Source of the DNA: an uncultured Bulleidia sp.
GTDB lineage: Bacteria; Bacillota_I; Bacilli_A; Erysipelotrichales; Erysipelotrichaceae
Assembly: GCA_934757945.1 (NCBI GenBank)
Contig: CAKVLT010000001.1
Coordinates: 1 to 64,000 of the forward strand
Direction of reading: 5' to 3'
Length of the DNA: 64,000 nucleotides
In this document: in pieces, positions 62,012-64,000 of the stretch
Numbering within the stretch: position 1 is the stretch's first letter
Layout: every line of letters starts with the position of its first letter
Notes under the pieces: model-generated
What the model saw: only the letters and a program-made list of their open reading frames with translations
Database searches by the model: none
What the model was told of the DNA's origin: nothing
Program-made: the position numbers and the translations under genes

Positions 62012-63895
62012 TTATTTAGCATTTTCTGCTGCGTTTGTACCGGCAATTCTACCAAATACTACGAAGTCAGCAACTGCATTACCACCAAGTCTGTTAGCAC
62101 CGTGAACACCACCTGTGACTTCACCTGCTGCATACAGACCAGAGATAACATCACCATCTTTATTTAATACACATGTATTTGTATCAATCTTCAGACCACC
62201 CATTGTGTGATGAACACCTGGCTGAACCTTAATTGCATAATAAGGAGCTGTATCCAGCTTATTTGTGAAAGCTGTTCTTCCGAATTCTGCATCAGACTTG
62301 TTATCCACACATGTATTCCATGTTTCCATTGTCTTTGCGAATGTATCAGCATCTGCTTCCATAGCTTCAGCTAATTCTTCATAAGTTTTACCTGTTACAG
62401 CATAACCCTTGTCAATGTAACCCTGAACAACTGCACTTGCATCAGCCATAGCCTGGTCAACAACTAACCATGCAAAGCCGCCTTCCTGTTCATTTTCAGC
62501 AGCAGAAACTACGTCTCTTGTACCAACTTCATCAGTGAATCTTTCACCCTTGGAGTTAACTAAGATAGCACCGTCTCCACGAAGACCTTCTGTAATTAAT
62601 ACAGCGTTGCTGCCTTCAACATGAACTGTTGGATGTAACTGAATTTGATCCATATCAACTGTAGCAGCATTAACATCATCAGCAGTAGCCATTGTGATAC
62701 CCTGACCTAAGATACCTGCAGCATTTGTTGTAATGTATCCTTTTAATGCAGGATTCTGTTCAGATACCATATCATTGTTAGCACCGAAACCACCTGTAGC
62801 AAGAACAACGGACTTAGCATTGATTGTAACTTTGTTACCTGTCTTACCTTCTGCTTCTACACCTGCAGCCTTACCATCTTTCATGATAATCTTGTTAGCA
62901 GTAGTGTTGTAGAATACTTCAACACCTCTGTCTTCTACAGTTTTTTCGAGAATTGGAACAATGTAAGAACCAACAGAAATAACTTTACCGTCATCATTTA
63001 CAGGACGATGAATTCTCTTAACAGCAGCACCACCGAACTGACCTACGTTCTTAAGATCAGCACCGATTGTGGATAGCCATTCAATAGCATCAGCGGAATT
63101 ACCTGCAAGTGTCTTAACAAGCTCAATATTGTTAACACCTTTACCACCAATCATTGTATCTAATTCCATTAATTCAACAGAATCAAAATATCCTGTAGGA
63201 TTTGCCTGATAAGCTTCCCACTGTTCTTTAACTGTAGATGCTAAAGCCTGAATATCTGCATTGTCAGCATATTTTTCAGCAGATTTTAATGTTTTCTCTA
63301 CACCAGCGGATTCTTCGAATTCGTTGTTATCCTGATATACTGTCTTTGCAGCGTTCATACCACCTGTAGCACGTACGGAGTTACCACCGGCAACTTCCTG
63401 GCTTTCCAGAATAACTACGCTCTTACCTGCATCAGCAGCTGTAATAGCAGCAGTCATACCTGCTCCACCGGCACCTACGACAACAACATCAACGTCCTTT
63501 TCAACGTCTTCTTCTTTTTCGCCTTCAGCAGCTGTCTGATAATCTTCTGGATTCAGACCTGCAGCTTTGATTGCTTCTGCAGCAGCGGATTTGATAGCAT
63601 CACTTGTAATTGTAGCTGTAGCTACACCGTCAACGTTAATGGAATTGGCTTTGACCATTTCATCAGGCATCTTTTCAATAGCTTTTGTACCGATACCTTC
63701 TGTTTCGTTATCACCCTGTACTTTAACATCTGTAATAACGGAATCTTTGAGTGTGATGGTTACTGTAACATCTCCTCCCATGCCTTTTGCAGTACCGGAG
63801 AATTCACCAGAAACACCACCACTTGCCTTCTGACCACAAGCTACTAAACTGGCAGCCACGACAGCGGACAAAAATAGTTTAGAAATTTTGTTCAT
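62012..63895 (-). CDS. Flavinylated fumarate-reductase-like lipoprotein
   Basis: The 627-residue protein has a lipoprotein signal with Cys 20 (SLVACG), an FMN-binding domain (about residues 28-112) with VDGVATATITSDAI, where a Thr (T95 by alignment) would carry FMN attached by ApbE, and a FAD-binding fumarate-reductase domain from about 134 (VDVVVVGAGGAGMTAAITAAD), with ATGGFGANN, HHTMGGLKID and GAAGEVTGGVHGANRLGGNA motifs (the last preceded by Leu-Tyr-Ala). It faces outside the membrane and reduces an organic acid acceptor with electrons from the membrane flavin chain. The acceptor could be fumarate, urocanate, a cinnamate-like acid or other. GGAGGA precedes the start. Confidence 0.92.
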   Translation of the reverse strand: MNKISKLFLSAVVAASLVACGQKASGGVSGEFSGTAKGMGGDVTVTITLKDSVITDVKVQGDNETEGIGTKAIEKMPDEMVKANSINVDGVATATITSDAIKSAAAEAIKAAGLNPEDYQTAAEGEKEEDVEKDVDVVVVGAGGAGMTAAITAADAGKSVVILESQEVAGGNSVRATGGMNAAKTVYQDNNEFEESAGVEKTLKSAEKYADNADIQALASTVKEQWEAYQANPTGYFDSVELMELDTMIGGKGVNNIELVKTLAGNSADAIEWLSTIGADLKNVGQFGGAAVKRIHRPVNDDGKVISVGSYIVPILEKTVEDRGVEVFYNTTANKIIMKDGKAAGVEAEGKTGNKVTINAKSVVLATGGFGANNDMVSEQNPALKGYITTNAAGILGQGITMATADDVNAATVDMDQIQLHPTVHVEGSNAVLITEGLRGDGAILVNSKGERFTDEVGTRDVVSAAENEQEGGFAWLVVDQAMADASAVVQGYIDKGYAVTGKTYEELAEAMEADADTFAKTMETWNTCVDNKSDAEFGRTAFTNKLDTAPYYAIKVQPGVHHTMGGLKIDTNTCVLNKDGDVISGLYAAGEVTGGVHGANRLGGNAVADFVVFGRIAGTNAAENAK

Positions 63896-63931
63896 TTTTC
63901 CTCCAAAAACACTTCAACTGAGTGCACATAA

Positions 63932-63982
63932 ACTATAACACACTCAACTTTTTCTACAAGAGAATTGTGAAAGAATTGTGAA
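63932..63982 (-). promoter_or_regulatory. Promoter of the flavin reductase with tandem 11-bp repeats
   Basis: On the minus strand TTGTAG (63959-63954), 16 nt, TATAGT (63937-63932). Directly upstream of the -35, two exact copies of AGAATTGTGAA (plus strand, 63961-63971 and 63972-63982) lie head to tail, one helical turn apart. An inverted repeat TGAGTG/CACTCA brackets the -10 box. The layout suggests an activator upstream and a repressor over the start. Confidence 0.6.
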
Positions 63983-64000
63983 AAAGCATGATAAAAAGTA

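Overview
The window reads as the chromosome of a low-GC, Gram-positive, fermentative gut-type Firmicute. This is inferred from strong GGAGG ribosome sites, intrinsic terminators after most operons, LicT-type antitermination, cre-like sites, several PTS parts, PadR and TetR regulators, and PyrD/PyrK of the Gram-positive type. The Erysipelotrichia are my best guess at class level; no rRNA is present to confirm it.

Layout. 1-4 kb: cut-off start of a TnpB, a two-gene transketolase, a class I glutamine amidotransferase, and IIA/IIB of a lactose/cellobiose-type PTS without its IIC. 4-8 kb: two half-size ABC exporters preceded by an unlisted 55-codon gene, then a lone second PTS IIB. 8-17.3 kb: purine operon purE-M-N-IMP cyclohydrolase-AICAR transformylase-D-L; the last two IMP steps are on separate genes. 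Its leader holds a short translated reading frame that ends inside a terminator hairpin. 17.5-18.7 kb: divergent PadR/HAAS-DUF4097 pair. 18.8-21.6 kb: proC-B-A. 21.8-26.8 kb: Rpn-type pseudogene, ECF S component, TetR facing a MupG-type glycosidase across a 30-bp perfect palindrome, asnA, and a secreted NlpC/P60 protein. 26.9-32.3 kb: trkA-trkH, a uridine-kinase-like gene with a zinc-ribbon gene, a candidate small RNA, and an integrase-fold protein without catalytic residues. 32.3-35.8 kb: dTDP-rhamnose genes rfbA-B-D-C. 35.9-45.2 kb: MerR-methyltransferase, tRNA-Asn, a lipoprotein, ychF-DUF951-folD, dtd, a second NlpC/P60, a nucleoid-associated protein and a GH13 glucosidase. 45.3-48.4 kb: licT-IIA-IICB sugar PTS with RAT/terminator leader. 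48.5-53.8 kb: pyrC-K-D-F-E-B, with pyrB fused to a PyrI-like zinc tail. 53.9-64 kb: VanY-type peptidase, GH1 6-phospho-beta-glucosidase, an IS200-type element, YbaK, M32 carboxypeptidase, HAD phosphatase, aldo/keto reductase, a TVP38-type membrane protein and a flavinylated fumarate-reductase-like lipoprotein.

The window is mostly housekeeping metabolism (IMP, UMP and proline synthesis, K+ uptake, cell-wall sugar and peptidoglycan turnover). I see no prophage, CRISPR array or recognisable defence island. The most interesting signals are regulatory: the purE leader peptide, a shared 17-nt operator used as promoter spacer, a C-rich structured RNA, and several genes whose -10 box lies 6-9 nt from the start codon with no usable ribosome site.
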